Origin: Ilyomonas sp965219515
GTDB lineage: Bacteria > Bacteroidota > Bacteroidia > Chitinophagales > Chitinophagaceae
Reading direction: 5' to 3'
Length of the DNA: 64,000 nucleotides
NCBI GenBank assembly: GCA_965219515.1
Contig: OZ244776.1
Span: forward strand, 3,658,001 to 3,722,000
The notes under the pieces were generated by a model. That model was not told where the DNA came from. It saw only the letters and a list, made by a program, of their open reading frames with translations, and ran no database searches. Positions 52,764-62,158 of this stretch are shown here, piece by piece (position 1 is the first letter of the stretch; every line of letters begins with the position of its first letter). A program made the position numbers and the translations under genes.

Positions 52764-53648
52764 CTACCTGTCTGCAAAAGCAGCCTGTATTCGTTTCCAT
52801 TGGTTTTTAAGCCTGATAAGGAAAGAAATATGAGGTTGCGGTAATGCTGCATCTTTGTAAAGCTCACCGCGATGCAGGTAATGCTTGATAAACGTGCCTG
52901 ATGTAATGCCCCATTTATTGATAAAGCGATAATAACCTTTGTTCTTCTTTACTTTTTTTACTGATATGGAACCGAAATGATATACCCGGCTTTTACCGAT
53001 TCCTTTAAACAACCGGATACCCGCCTGCCACAATTTCATCGAAAAATCTGGATCGGAATACATGCCCGGCGAAAATTCTATGCTGTAGCCGCCGGCCAAA
53101 TCCCAAACATCTTTATGTACAATATTCGGCGGCCAAGTGGCGCCACACCAGTCCCGAAACGATAGGCTGCTGCATTCCTGCAACAATTTTTGTTTATCGA
53201 AAGAAGTAATGTCTCTTCCATAATTTTTTTCAATGGAACAAACGCTTTGCGCTTTTGGCTCGATGGCTGTAGCGGACAGAAAAAAATTGCTATGGCCAAT
53301 GCGTTTTATTTCATCGTATAGCGCTTTGTCCCAGCCGGGACAAGCCACCATATCATCGTTCATATATACCATATAATTTGTGCTTACCAATCTGCGCAAT
53401 GTATTCAGCGCGAAACAAACACCAATGTTTGTTTCGCTGTGGGTAAAGCCAACATCAGGCTGCTGCTGAAGCCAGGCAAGCGTGCCATCTTTGCCTTCAT
53501 TTGCATGAACCAGAATCTGATGCCTGTAAGATGAATGCTGCCGGATGCTTTCGATGCAAAGCTGCAGATAAGGAAGATTGTTCCATGTTGGTATCAGGAT
53601 AGAAAAAACGGCATCAGTGTCCTGAGATTTTGTATTTTCTTTTATCAT
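52764..53648 (-). CDS. Glycosyltransferase family 2
   Basis: 294 residues with the GT-A start FSILIPTWNNLPYLQLCIES, the HANEGKDGT strand and an NDD in place of DxD (YMNDDMVACPGWD). Downstream, GGYSIEFSPGMYSDPDFSMK matches acceptor-binding regions of GT2 enzymes. The protein is soluble and acts on the cytoplasmic side of the membrane, presumably in polysaccharide or glycolipid synthesis. Single gene; sugar specificity unknown. Confidence 0.88.
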   Translation of the reverse strand: MIKENTKSQDTDAVFSILIPTWNNLPYLQLCIESIRQHSSYRHQILVHANEGKDGTLAWLQQQPDVGFTHSETNIGVCFALNTLRRLVSTNYMVYMNDDMVACPGWDKALYDEIKRIGHSNFFLSATAIEPKAQSVCSIEKNYGRDITSFDKQKLLQECSSLSFRDWCGATWPPNIVHKDVWDLAGGYSIEFSPGMYSDPDFSMKLWQAGIRLFKGIGKSRVYHFGSISVKKVKKNKGYYRFINKWGITSGTFIKHYLHRGELYKDAALPQPHISFLIRLKNQWKRIQAAFADR

Positions 53649-53713
53649 AAAAAATAAAAGACAGTGCAGTTTGGCAAAAGATGAATTTTACGCGAACAAA
53701 CCAAACAATTTTT

Positions 53714-54997
53714 TTAATTGATGTTATATCCGGGATAAAGTGGAAAACCATTCATAAACTCATTTACTTCGCCTTTTATTTTTTTAATCAGAGCCGCATC
53801 GTCAGTGTTCATCAGTACCTCGTTAATACGATCTACAATAAATGACATGTGTTCTTCCTTTAAATTACGGGTGGTAATTGCCGGCACGCCAATGCGAATG
53901 CCCGATGTAACAAAAGCGCTTTTATCATCGAAAGGAACCATATTTTTATTCACGGTAATATCTGCTTCGCCCAATATCTGTTCGGCTTTTTTGCCGCTAA
54001 TACTTTTATTGCGCAAATCAATCAGCATCAGGTGATTATCGGTGCCGCCGCTGGTTAGGTTGTAACCTTTATCTGTAAAAGCTTTCGCCATTGCCTGCGC
54101 ATTTTTCACAATCTGCTGCGTATATATAGTAAATTCATCGGTTAATATTTCTCCGAAAGCAACTGCTTTGGCAGCAATGATATGTTCCAGTGGCCCGCCC
54201 TGAATGCCGGGGAAAACAGCCAGGTCAATCAGTTTGCTCATCATCTGAGTATTGCCTTTGTTGTCTTTAATGCCAAACGGATTTTCAAAGTCTTTTTGAA
54301 TCATAATGATGCCGCCGCGTGGTCCGCGCAGGGTTTTATGCGTTGTGGAAGTAACAATGTGGCAATGCGGAAACGGAGAATTAAGCAACCCTTTGGCAAT
54401 CAATCCGGCAGGGTGTGCAATATCAGCCATTACCAGCGCGCCCACTTCATCGGCCACTTTGCGGATGCGCTCAAAATCCCAGTCGCGGCTATAGGCGCTG
54501 GCACCGCAATAAATGAGTTTTGGTTTGTGTTTGCGGGCTTTGGCTTCCAGTGTGTCATAGTCAACAATGCCATCTTTTGTAACGCCATAAAAATGCGCTT
54601 CGTATAATTTGCCGCTATAGTTTACCGGCGATCCGTGCGTCAGATGTCCGCCCATGCTAAGGTCTAATCCAAGGGTTTTATCACCGGGCTGCAATACTGC
54701 CAAAGCCACGGCAGCATTGGCCTGTGCACCGCTGTGCGGCTGCACATTGGCATAGTCGAGATCAAATATCTGCTTCAAGCGGTCAATGGCAAGCTGCTCG
54801 CTTTCATCCACCACTTCACAACCGCCGTAATAGCGCCTGCCGGGATAGCCTTCCGCGTATTTGTTTGTCATTACGCTGCCCATTGCCTGCATCACCTGCA
54901 ACGATGTAAAATTTTCTGATGCAATCAGTTCGATGCCGCGGCGCTGACGTTCCAGTTCTTTATTGATAAGACCGAATAGCTGTATGTCTTTTTGCAT
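53714..54997 (-). CDS. glyA: Serine hydroxymethyltransferase
   Basis: 427 residues from MQKDIQLFGLINKE. The upstream ATG at 55030 adds 11 hydrophobic residues not seen in the family. The PLP Lys221 lies in TSTTHKTLRGPRGG. Other family blocks are ELIASENF, NKYAEGYPGRRYYGG and VQPHSGAQAN. Converts serine plus tetrahydrofolate to glycine plus methylene-THF. Confidence 0.96.
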   Translation of the reverse strand: MQKDIQLFGLINKELERQRRGIELIASENFTSLQVMQAMGSVMTNKYAEGYPGRRYYGGCEVVDESEQLAIDRLKQIFDLDYANVQPHSGAQANAAVALAVLQPGDKTLGLDLSMGGHLTHGSPVNYSGKLYEAHFYGVTKDGIVDYDTLEAKARKHKPKLIYCGASAYSRDWDFERIRKVADEVGALVMADIAHPAGLIAKGLLNSPFPHCHIVTSTTHKTLRGPRGGIIMIQKDFENPFGIKDNKGNTQMMSKLIDLAVFPGIQGGPLEHIIAAKAVAFGEILTDEFTIYTQQIVKNAQAMAKAFTDKGYNLTSGGTDNHLMLIDLRNKSISGKKAEQILGEADITVNKNMVPFDDKSAFVTSGIRIGVPAITTRNLKEEHMSFIVDRINEVLMNTDDAALIKKIKGEVNEFMNGFPLYPGYNIN

Positions 54998-55072
54998 AAA
55001 TATAAAAATCAGGGTGCAAAAGTAGGGCAAGAGCGTTATGAATCTGACCTGATAATCTGACCAAAATAAATT

Positions 55073-55567
55073 TTATAACACATCTTCGGTTTGTAAATGT
55101 GCCGCTTCAATTATTTTATGGCAGGCTTTTAAAAAATTCGTAAGTCCGCGTTGTTTTGTTTCGAATTCGGGCGACCAGAACTCATATTCGACTGAACTTC
55201 CTGGTGAACCGTATTTTATACTACTAAATTCACCGTCATGCCCGATTACCAAAGCTTTATCTATGTCAATATTTGAAAACTCTGTTATTAGTATTTTGAG
55301 TTCATTGAAGATGGCAGGTTGAATTAAAAAAGCGGTATCCATTTTTCTGAAAATTTGTTCAGGATTTTGTATGGGCGAAACAGCAATTTCTATTTTACAT
55401 GAATCAGCCTGCTGCGTTATGTAAACTTCTGTATGACCGTTATATAGCTTTTTGAAATGTATTACTTCAAATGAAATCATTTTCGGGTACTTATATTCCT
55501 GCGCGGCTGCTTTGGCATACAGACACAGAAATAAAGAAATTAAAAACGCAGGTGAATTGATTCTCAT
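55073..55567 (-). CDS. Secreted hypothetical protein
   Basis: 164 residues with a signal peptide (to about residue 22, AKAAAQ). The mature part has mixed alpha/beta composition with no motif I recognise (VIHFKKLYNGHTEVYITQQA, YEFWSPEFETKQRGLTNFLK). Not linked to glyA by a tight junction (75 bp). Probably periplasmic; function unknown. Confidence 0.6.
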   Translation of the reverse strand: MRINSPAFLISLFLCLYAKAAAQEYKYPKMISFEVIHFKKLYNGHTEVYITQQADSCKIEIAVSPIQNPEQIFRKMDTAFLIQPAIFNELKILITEFSNIDIDKALVIGHDGEFSSIKYGSPGSSVEYEFWSPEFETKQRGLTNFLKACHKIIEAAHLQTEDVL

Positions 55568-55666
55568 TTACCAGCATTGGAAGAAGCGAATAGTGTATCG
55601 GGATTGTCTTATTTTAAAATATAAAACAAGTGAGCAATATCAAATAAATCGTTCTCATGCAGTATC

Positions 55667-56299
55667 TTAATCCTGCACCAAAAAGCAAAATACTTCTTTC
55701 GGCCCATGAACACCAACCACGAGTGTTTTTTCAATATCAGCCGTACGGCTTGGGCCGGTAGCCAGTGTAATTAGGGAAGGAAGCGATACATATTTCTGCT
55801 GCACATTTTGCAAAGCGTCTTTAATATCATAAACGAGCTGACTTGTATAAGCGATGCAAATATGAACCGGCGCATAAACACTAACCGTACGACCGCTTTG
55901 CTGCGCAGTGCTCATCACAATGCTGCCGGTGCGGGCAATCAGTTGCTCGCAGGTAGTAATAGAGGCATCGCAATTAGCGAGATCGCCGGTATAATCCGGG
56001 GCAAAATCGTTTTCTAAAAGAACTTTTTTTATAACATCTTCCCGGCAGTAAATACTTTTCCAGTTGCGGGTTTGAATTAGCTGGTGTAACTCATCGGCTG
56101 CTTCTTTATGATTGTGGCAAAAAGAAAAACGCCCCTGCAGTTTTGTAAAATTCTCTGCAAACGCTATATCTATCTCAATGTCATGTTGCGGCGCTTTGTA
56201 AATGTTGGTTACGCCTTCGCTTTGCGGAAACGGAACAGGCACTGATTCTGTCAGTGCCTGTCTTATTTTATTCAAAATGTTTTCTCTTGCTGTTGCCAT
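55667..56299 (-). CDS. LutC/YkgG-family protein
   Basis: 210 residues with the LUD fold: an N-terminal ARENILNKIRQAL, TCEQLIARTGSIVMSTA and GPSRTADIEKTLVVGVHGPK, the last a strongly conserved block. In other bacteria LutC works with LutA and LutB in lactate oxidation; neither is nearby. In Bacteroidota a lone copy beside ftsH is common. It is 4 bp downstream of ftsH and so co-transcribed. Confidence 0.9.
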   Translation of the reverse strand: MATARENILNKIRQALTESVPVPFPQSEGVTNIYKAPQHDIEIDIAFAENFTKLQGRFSFCHNHKEAADELHQLIQTRNWKSIYCREDVIKKVLLENDFAPDYTGDLANCDASITTCEQLIARTGSIVMSTAQQSGRTVSVYAPVHICIAYTSQLVYDIKDALQNVQQKYVSLPSLITLATGPSRTADIEKTLVVGVHGPKEVFCFLVQD

Positions 56300-56303
56300 A
56301 TTT

Positions 56304-58367
56304 TTATGCCAGATTGGGCGCTTTTAAGCTGCTGTCATAAGGCGGAACGCCTTCATCAATGGTTCCTTTTTCAACTCCGCTTTCATCCACGTCCAGCAAT
56401 TTTTTTTCTTCGTAAGGACGTTTGCCGATTAGTTCTTCCACATCACTTTTAAACAATACTTCTTTGGTAAGCAGTTCTTTTGCCAGCTTTTCCAACTGTT
56501 CTCTTTTCTCCACCAGTAAAGCTTTTGTTCTTTCGTAAGAAATATCTATCATTTTTCTTACTTCTTCATCTATCATCTTACCGGTTTCTTCACTAAACGG
56601 TTTGGTAAACGTATTTTCCGCCTGCGGATCGTAATAGCTGATGTTGCCGATTTTGTCATTCATGCCATACACCGTAATCATTGAATACGCTGTTTTGGTA
56701 ATTTGTTGCAGGTCGTTGCTGGCGCCGGTAGAAATTTTACCAAAGAAAATTTCTTCTGCCGCGCGACCGCCAAGTGTCATGCAGATCTGATCGTTTAGCT
56801 GATCGGTATTATAAAGGTATTGCTCTTTTGGCGTGTATTGCGCATAACCCAATGCCGCCGTGCCGCGCGGAACAATGGTAACCTTCAGCAACGGATACGC
56901 GTGTTCTAAATACCAGCCGCAAATGGCATGTCCTGCTTCGTGGTAAGCGATGATTTCTTTTTCTTCGGGAGAAATGATTTTATTCTTTTTTTCCAGCCCG
57001 CCAATTACGCGGTCAATCGCATCCTGAAAATCGCTCATATCCACCGCATCTTTTCCTTTGCGGGCAGCAATCAGAGCGGCTTCGTTACAAACATTTGCAA
57101 TGTCGGCACCGGCAAAACCGGGGGTTTGTTCGGCCAGTTTATTAATATCAAGTGTTTGCGAAACTTTAATCGGTTTCAGATGCACTTTAAAAATTTGTTC
57201 GCGACCTTTTACATCAGGACGGTCAATCGAAATCTGCCTGTCGAAACGACCCGGGCGAAGTAATGCGGTATCCAACACATCAGGACGATTGGTGGCAGCC
57301 AGAACGATGATTCCGCTTTCGCCGCCAAAGCCATCCATCTCTACCAGCAACTGGTTCAGCGTATTTTCGCGCTCGTCGTTGCTCATCATGGCATTTCTAC
57401 CGCGTGCACGCCCGATGGCATCTATTTCATCTATAAAAATAATACATGGAGATTTTTCGCGTGCCTGTTTAAATAAATCTCTTACCCGGCTGGCGCCAAC
57501 GCCTACAAACAATTCAACAAAATCGGAACCGCTCATGCTAAAGAAAGGAACCTGCGCTTCGCCTGCCATTGCTTTTGCCAACAAGGTTTTGCCCGTACCT
57601 GGAGGACCGATCAGTAGGGCACCTTTTGGAATTTTGCCACCTAAGGCAGTGTATTTTTTTGGATTTTTGAGAAAATCAACAATTTCCATTACTTCCACCT
57701 TCGCTTCATCCAAACCAGCTACATCGGTAAAAGTGATATTTACTTTTGTGCCCTTCTCAAACAATTGCGCTTTTGATTTGCCGATATTAAAAATACCGCC
57801 TGGTCCGCCGCCGCCTGATGGTCCGCCTACTTTGCGCATCAGCAAAATCCACAACCCTGCCATTAAGAGGAAAGTAAATAAAATATTCGCTACCGGTCCA
57901 AACCATTGTATTTCATCATCCACCAATTGCTTTATCTGAGCGGTATCGGGGTGGTTTTTATAAAAGTCCGACATGGAAGCATTAAAGCTTTCCCAATCGG
58001 TTACCTTAAATTCAAACAATGGATTGCCTGCTTTGGAAGGGTCAACCTGATGGTTAAATTTTGAAACATAATATGATTTCTGAAGACTGTCTGCCTTTAT
58101 AAATACGCGTACCACGTCTTTATTGCGTATCAGATATATCTGTTGCACATCGCCCTGCGCCAGCATATTCTGCTGAAATTCCTGAACGGTAGTAGGTGTA
58201 AGGTCGGGCGCATTTTGTTTAAGATAACCATAGCCAAGTATAATGGCTGCAATAATTGCATAAATCCAGTATATGCTTAATTTAGGTCCTTTCTTCATAT
58301 TACGGTCATCGTTGCTGCCGTTTTTGTCAAAGAAATTTGGTCTGTTCTTCTTCTCTTCTTGTGCCAT
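56304..58367 (-). CDS. ftsH: ATP-dependent zinc metalloprotease FtsH
   Basis: 687 residues. Two membrane helices (about 29-48 and 160-178) flank a periplasmic domain. AAA+ motifs are GPPGTGKTLLAKA, FIDEIDAIGRARG and the SRH RPGRFDRQ. The protease centre is HEAGH in AYHEAGHAICGW. The C-terminus has a coiled coil followed by a charged tail. Degrades membrane and short-lived soluble proteins. Operon rsfS-ftsH-lutC on the minus strand. Confidence 0.97.
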   Translation of the reverse strand: MAQEEKKNRPNFFDKNGSNDDRNMKKGPKLSIYWIYAIIAAIILGYGYLKQNAPDLTPTTVQEFQQNMLAQGDVQQIYLIRNKDVVRVFIKADSLQKSYYVSKFNHQVDPSKAGNPLFEFKVTDWESFNASMSDFYKNHPDTAQIKQLVDDEIQWFGPVANILFTFLLMAGLWILLMRKVGGPSGGGGPGGIFNIGKSKAQLFEKGTKVNITFTDVAGLDEAKVEVMEIVDFLKNPKKYTALGGKIPKGALLIGPPGTGKTLLAKAMAGEAQVPFFSMSGSDFVELFVGVGASRVRDLFKQAREKSPCIIFIDEIDAIGRARGRNAMMSNDERENTLNQLLVEMDGFGGESGIIVLAATNRPDVLDTALLRPGRFDRQISIDRPDVKGREQIFKVHLKPIKVSQTLDINKLAEQTPGFAGADIANVCNEAALIAARKGKDAVDMSDFQDAIDRVIGGLEKKNKIISPEEKEIIAYHEAGHAICGWYLEHAYPLLKVTIVPRGTAALGYAQYTPKEQYLYNTDQLNDQICMTLGGRAAEEIFFGKISTGASNDLQQITKTAYSMITVYGMNDKIGNISYYDPQAENTFTKPFSEETGKMIDEEVRKMIDISYERTKALLVEKREQLEKLAKELLTKEVLFKSDVEELIGKRPYEEKKLLDVDESGVEKGTIDEGVPPYDSSLKAPNLA

Positions 58368-58404
58368 ATAAATTCTTCAGCGAAATTTTAATAAATGTAT
58401 AAAA

Positions 58405-58809
58405 CTATTCTTCGTAGCCTTTCACTACGGCATCGCTCCACATATCTTCAATCTTATAAAAGCGACGTGTATCGGGCTGCATAATATGCACCACAATATT
58501 TACATAATCAATTAAAACCCATTGCAACGACTGATAACCCTCAAATTTATAAGGCTTTTCATCGCAATTTATTTTTACCTTATCCTGGATAGAATCTGCA
58601 ATTGCTCTTAGCTGAACATTGCTGGAAGCTTCGCAGATAACAAAAAAATCAGAAACCGCTTCAGGAATTTTTCGCAGGTCAAGAGAAATAATGTTTTCTC
58701 CTTTCTTATCCCGGATAGCCTGAATGATGGTCTTAAAAAGTCTTGAATTTGTGGTAAGCTTTCCTGTTTTATTAACGGTGCGTGAAGCTAAAGCGGATAG
58801 TGGTGCCAA
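58405..58809 (-). CDS. rsfS: Ribosomal silencing factor RsfS
   Basis: The conserved domain is plain: FKTIIQAIRDKKGENIISLD, DFFVICEASSNVQLRAIADS, KPYKFEGYQSLQWVLIDYVN and VVHIMQPDTRRFY. It binds uL14 and blocks 70S joining in starvation. The only upstream ATG (58956) gives 183 residues, whereas relatives are about 115-135. A TTG at 58809 gives MAPLSALASRTVNK, like related starts, so I choose it (134 residues), but the start is uncertain. Confidence 0.85.
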   Translation of the reverse strand: MAPLSALASRTVNKTGKLTTNSRLFKTIIQAIRDKKGENIISLDLRKIPEAVSDFFVICEASSNVQLRAIADSIQDKVKINCDEKPYKFEGYQSLQWVLIDYVNIVVHIMQPDTRRFYKIEDMWSDAVVKGYEE

Positions 58810-59018
58810 TAAACTATGAGGTTTAAATGTGTTATTTGTTTTTCTCAGATCAGTAATCTGACTGAGATAGTGATAAGCTGCTATTCTTTTTAAGATACAT
58901 GCAATGGTAATCGCTTCTGTTACTTTTAATGAGACTATCAATCGCCGTAAAACCACAAACGCAGCAGTAATAATCTATCTTAGCAAATGTATGTAATTAA
59001 TCTGCCTCATTTGTATTT

Positions 59019-59774
59019 ATGCAAACTATTGGTAAACCTTTCACAGAACTTGCAGAGGTGGACAGCACCAACAACTATGCCACCGCAGAAGTGCAAAAAG
59101 GGGCTGCCAAACATGGTGAGGCCTGGTTTGCGCACCGGCAGACAAACGGTAAAGGCAGTCGCGGAAAAACATGGAACAGCGGCGTTGGTCAAAACATCAT
59201 ACTATCGCTGTTTTTGCGGCCCGGCAATATCCTTCTTTCGCAAAGCTTTTGTTTTACGGCAGCCGTGGCCTTGGCCACATACGATTTATTTGCAAAATAT
59301 GCGGTGGATAACGTTTCCATAAAATGGTCAAATGATATTTACTGGAATGACAGAAAGGCAGCGGGCATTTTAATTGAAAACAGCATTCGCGGCAGCAACT
59401 GGCAGGGAAGCGTTGTTGGAATCGGCGTCAACATCAACCAAACAATGTTTGATGAGGCTTTGCCCAATCCGGTTTCGCTAAAACAAATTACCGGCAAAAC
59501 ATACGATGTTGTGGCACTGGCAAAAGATCTTTGCAACTGCTTGCAGCAGCGATACGCGCAATTGCAAAAAGACAAGGAAACGATTGTAAGAGATTACAAT
59601 AACGTTTTATATAAACGAAATCAGCCGGTAAAACTAAAAAAAGGCAATATTGTGTTTGTCTGCGTGGTGAAACAAGCCGATGCATCGGGATTGCTTGAAG
59701 TTGAAGGAGGATTGCAACCTCAGTTTACATTTGGCGAGGTAGAGTGGGTGTTACCGGAAAATAATATTGTTTAA
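59019..59774 (+). CDS. birA: Biotin--[acetyl-CoA-carboxylase] ligase
   Basis: 251 residues, single catalytic domain without the HTH of repressor-type BirA. Motifs are DSTNNYA, GKGSRGKTWNS (biotinyl-AMP binding loop), KWSNDIYWNDRKAAGILIEN (with catalytic Lys) and GIGVNIN. The C-terminal SH3-like cap follows. Attaches biotin to the carboxylase carrier protein. Divergent from rsfS, and its 3' end overlaps the next convergent ORF by 24 nt. Confidence 0.95.
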   Translation: MQTIGKPFTELAEVDSTNNYATAEVQKGAAKHGEAWFAHRQTNGKGSRGKTWNSGVGQNIILSLFLRPGNILLSQSFCFTAAVALATYDLFAKYAVDNVSIKWSNDIYWNDRKAAGILIENSIRGSNWQGSVVGIGVNINQTMFDEALPNPVSLKQITGKTYDVVALAKDLCNCLQQRYAQLQKDKETIVRDYNNVLYKRNQPVKLKKGNIVFVCVVKQADASGLLEVEGGLQPQFTFGEVEWVLPENNIV

Positions 59775-60095
59775 AAGGTTTCTGTTGTGTTCCTGGTTTC
59801 TTGCTTCCTTTTCAAAACGATTGTTATAATATCCTTTTTTTGCACTTTCGAAAAAATATAAATATAGAAAAAGCAATATTCCGTAATGTTTATATTGATA
59901 CACATGTGCCATCTCGTGCCTCAGCCACGATGTGTTTTGCATAAATTCCTTTTTTGTTGCTCCCCACAGATAAATGGTATTTTTTATTACAACGGCTGCG
60001 TTCGGTTTTCCCAACTGAACTGCGGCTATCATAGCCAGGCGGCTGTTTTCTCTGATAAAAACAATCATAAGAATAGCTAAGCAATAATCCGGCAA
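59751..60095 (-). CDS. Small putative membrane-associated metalloprotein
   Basis: 114 residues. A short N-terminal segment, then TIYLWGATKKEFMQN and WLRHEMAHVYQYKHYG, where HEMAH looks like a zinc HExxH-type motif found in peptidase-related proteins with a DUF4157-like pattern, and a hydrophobic LLFLYLYFFESAKKGY. Overlaps the birA 3' end by 24 nt on the opposite strand. An alternative start is Met10. Small size makes enzymatic activity uncertain. Confidence 0.55.
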   Translation of the reverse strand: MPDYCLAILMIVFIRENSRLAMIAAVQLGKPNAAVVIKNTIYLWGATKKEFMQNTSWLRHEMAHVYQYKHYGILLFLYLYFFESAKKGYYNNRFEKEARNQEHNRNLLNNIIFR

Positions 60096-60130
60096 ATCCT
60101 ACTTTTGCTGATGTAATAAATGAATTGCCT

Positions 60131-61462
60131 GTGAAAAAATGTTTTCTTTTTTTAACGCTTATTGTTTTTTATTCAGCGCATGCACAAATAAAAGCAAAAC
60201 CTTCATCGGCAATCAACCGCCCGAAAAACCTGTCTGATTCAGCATTGTTAGATCTGGTACAAAAGCAAACATTCAAATATTTCTGGAATTTTTCGCATCC
60301 CGTAAGCGGCCTGGCGCGCGAGCGCAGCAATATAGCGTACGATTATGGCAACGAAGTGGTAACCACCGGCGGCAGCGGCTTTGGAATTTTGTCTGTTATT
60401 GTTGCCACAGAAAGAAAATGGATTGGTCGTGATACCGCCGTAAATCATTTATTGAAAACGGTAAAATTTTTATCAAAAGCCAACTCGTATCACGGCGTAT
60501 TTCCGCATTGGATGGATGGCGCCACCGGCAAAACCATTCCATTCGGCAGAAAAGATGATGGCGGCGATCTGGTAGAAACTTCTTTTTTGTTTGAAGGTCT
60601 GTTGTGCGCCCGGCAATATTTTTCGGGCAGCAATGCGAAAGAAAACGAATTGCGCAACCGCATCAATTGGTTGTGGAATGAAGTAGAATGGAACTGGCAT
60701 ACGCGCGGCGGACTCGATTTGCTTTACTGGCATTGGAGCCCGAACAATGGCTGGGCAATGAATTTTGAACTGCGTGGCTGGAACGAAACGCTGATCACTT
60801 ATATTCTTGCCGCTTCGTCGCCAAAATATGCCATTGATAAAAAAGTATACGACAACTGTTGGGCGCAGAGCAATCATTTCATCAATGGAAAAGAGTTTTA
60901 TGGCATAAAGCTGCCGCTGGGCTTTGATGGCGGCGGACCGCTTTTCTTTACCCACTATTCTTTTCTTGGTTTAGACCCGCACGGATTGAAAGACCGGTAT
61001 GCTGATTACTGGGAACAGAATTATAATCATACGCTCATCAATTATAAACATTGCGTTGCCAACCCAAAGCATTTTGCCGGATATGGCGAAAATTGCTGGG
61101 GCTTAACGGCCTGCGACACGTATGATGGCTACAATGCGTTTTCGCCCACCAACGATTTAGGAACGATTGCGCCCACGGCCGCCATTTCGGCGATGCCTTA
61201 CACACCGGAATATTCCATGAAAGCGATGAAGCATTTTTACTATGATCTTGGCGATAGTCTTTGGGGCGAATATGGTTTTACAGATGCGTTTAACGAAAGC
61301 AAAAACTGGGTTGCGGATTCGTATCTTGCCATAGACCAGGGACCGCAAATTGTGATGATCGAAAATTACAGAACCGGTTTGTTGTGGAAGCTGTTTATGA
61401 GTTGCCCGGAAATACAAGGTGGATTGCAAAAGTTAGGGTTTGAAAGTCCGTATGTGAAGTAA
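60131..61462 (+). CDS. Glycoamylase-like glycoside hydrolase (COG5368 type), secreted
   Basis: 443 residues from GTG (60131); a TTG at 60125 is the alternative. Signal peptide to about residue 17 (SAHAQ). Family blocks are LLDLVQKQTFKYFWNFSHPV, GLARERSN, VVTTGGSGFGILSVIVATER, HWMDGATGK, WGLTACDTYDGYNAFSPTND and YNAFSPTND with PTAAISAMPY. The fold is an (alpha/alpha)6 barrel. Members act on beta-glucans or related glucosides. An SGNH hydrolase gene follows after 26 bp in the same direction, so the two probably work on the same polysaccharide. Confidence 0.88.
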   Translation: MKKCFLFLTLIVFYSAHAQIKAKPSSAINRPKNLSDSALLDLVQKQTFKYFWNFSHPVSGLARERSNIAYDYGNEVVTTGGSGFGILSVIVATERKWIGRDTAVNHLLKTVKFLSKANSYHGVFPHWMDGATGKTIPFGRKDDGGDLVETSFLFEGLLCARQYFSGSNAKENELRNRINWLWNEVEWNWHTRGGLDLLYWHWSPNNGWAMNFELRGWNETLITYILAASSPKYAIDKKVYDNCWAQSNHFINGKEFYGIKLPLGFDGGGPLFFTHYSFLGLDPHGLKDRYADYWEQNYNHTLINYKHCVANPKHFAGYGENCWGLTACDTYDGYNAFSPTNDLGTIAPTAAISAMPYTPEYSMKAMKHFYYDLGDSLWGEYGFTDAFNESKNWVADSYLAIDQGPQIVMIENYRTGLLWKLFMSCPEIQGGLQKLGFESPYVK

Positions 61463-61488
61463 AATTAAATTCTAAAATTTATTAAGCG

Positions 61489-62154
61489 ATGTTTAAATAT
61501 TTTTTGCTCCTGTTTTTTTTCTCTGTTACACATGCCACCATAGTACCGGCCCAAACCGCGCCGTTTCAAAACGAAATCAATGCCTTCAAAAAAGAAGACA
61601 GCCTTCAACCGCCGCCAAAAAACGCCATCTTGTTTATCGGCAGTTCTTCGTTTCGCATGTGGAGCGATGTGCAAAAAGATTTCTCCGGTTATACCATTAT
61701 CAACCGCGGTTTTGGCGGCAGCACATTGCCCGATGTTATTCATTTTGCGCCGGACCTTATTTTTCCGTATCAACCAAAACAATTAGTTATCTATTGTGGC
61801 GACAATGATTTGGCAGCCGATAGCACTGTTTTAGGCCAAACCGTTTTGGAGCGGTTTAAAGCATTGTATAAAATAATAAGAGATACATTGGGCGAAGAAG
61901 TAAATGTGGCGTTTGTTTCCGTCAAGCCCAGTCCGAGCCGCGAAAATTTATTACCGGAAATGATAGTTGCCAACACACTGATTGAGCAATATTTATCGAA
62001 AGAAAAAAATGCCGCTTTTATTGATGTCTTTCATCCAATGCTGAATGATGACGGAAAACTGCGGCCCGAATTATACAAAGAAGATATGCTGCACATGAAA
62101 CCGGAAGGATACGCCATCTGGCAGAAAGTGATTGAGCCGTATCTGCTGAAATAG
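61489..62154 (+). CDS. SGNH/GDSL-family hydrolase
   Basis: 221 residues with a signal peptide (to about residue 22). SGNH blocks I-V are seen: FIGSSSFRMW (nucleophile Ser), NRGFGGSTL (Gly), CGDNDLA (Asn) and DMLHMKPEGY (Asp-His). Likely a secreted esterase, perhaps removing acetyl groups from polysaccharide, given the adjacent glycoside hydrolase. Substrate is inferred from neighbours. Confidence 0.9.
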   Translation: MFKYFLLLFFFSVTHATIVPAQTAPFQNEINAFKKEDSLQPPPKNAILFIGSSSFRMWSDVQKDFSGYTIINRGFGGSTLPDVIHFAPDLIFPYQPKQLVIYCGDNDLAADSTVLGQTVLERFKALYKIIRDTLGEEVNVAFVSVKPSPSRENLLPEMIVANTLIEQYLSKEKNAAFIDVFHPMLNDDGKLRPELYKEDMLHMKPEGYAIWQKVIEPYLLK

Positions 62155-62158
62155 AAAA

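Noticed and set aside
57058..57939. Long plus-strand frame (293 codons) antisense to ftsH
   Set aside because: It is a mirror of the conserved AAA+ coding region, has no independent start signal, and codes for low-complexity Ser/Pro/Arg-rich sequence.
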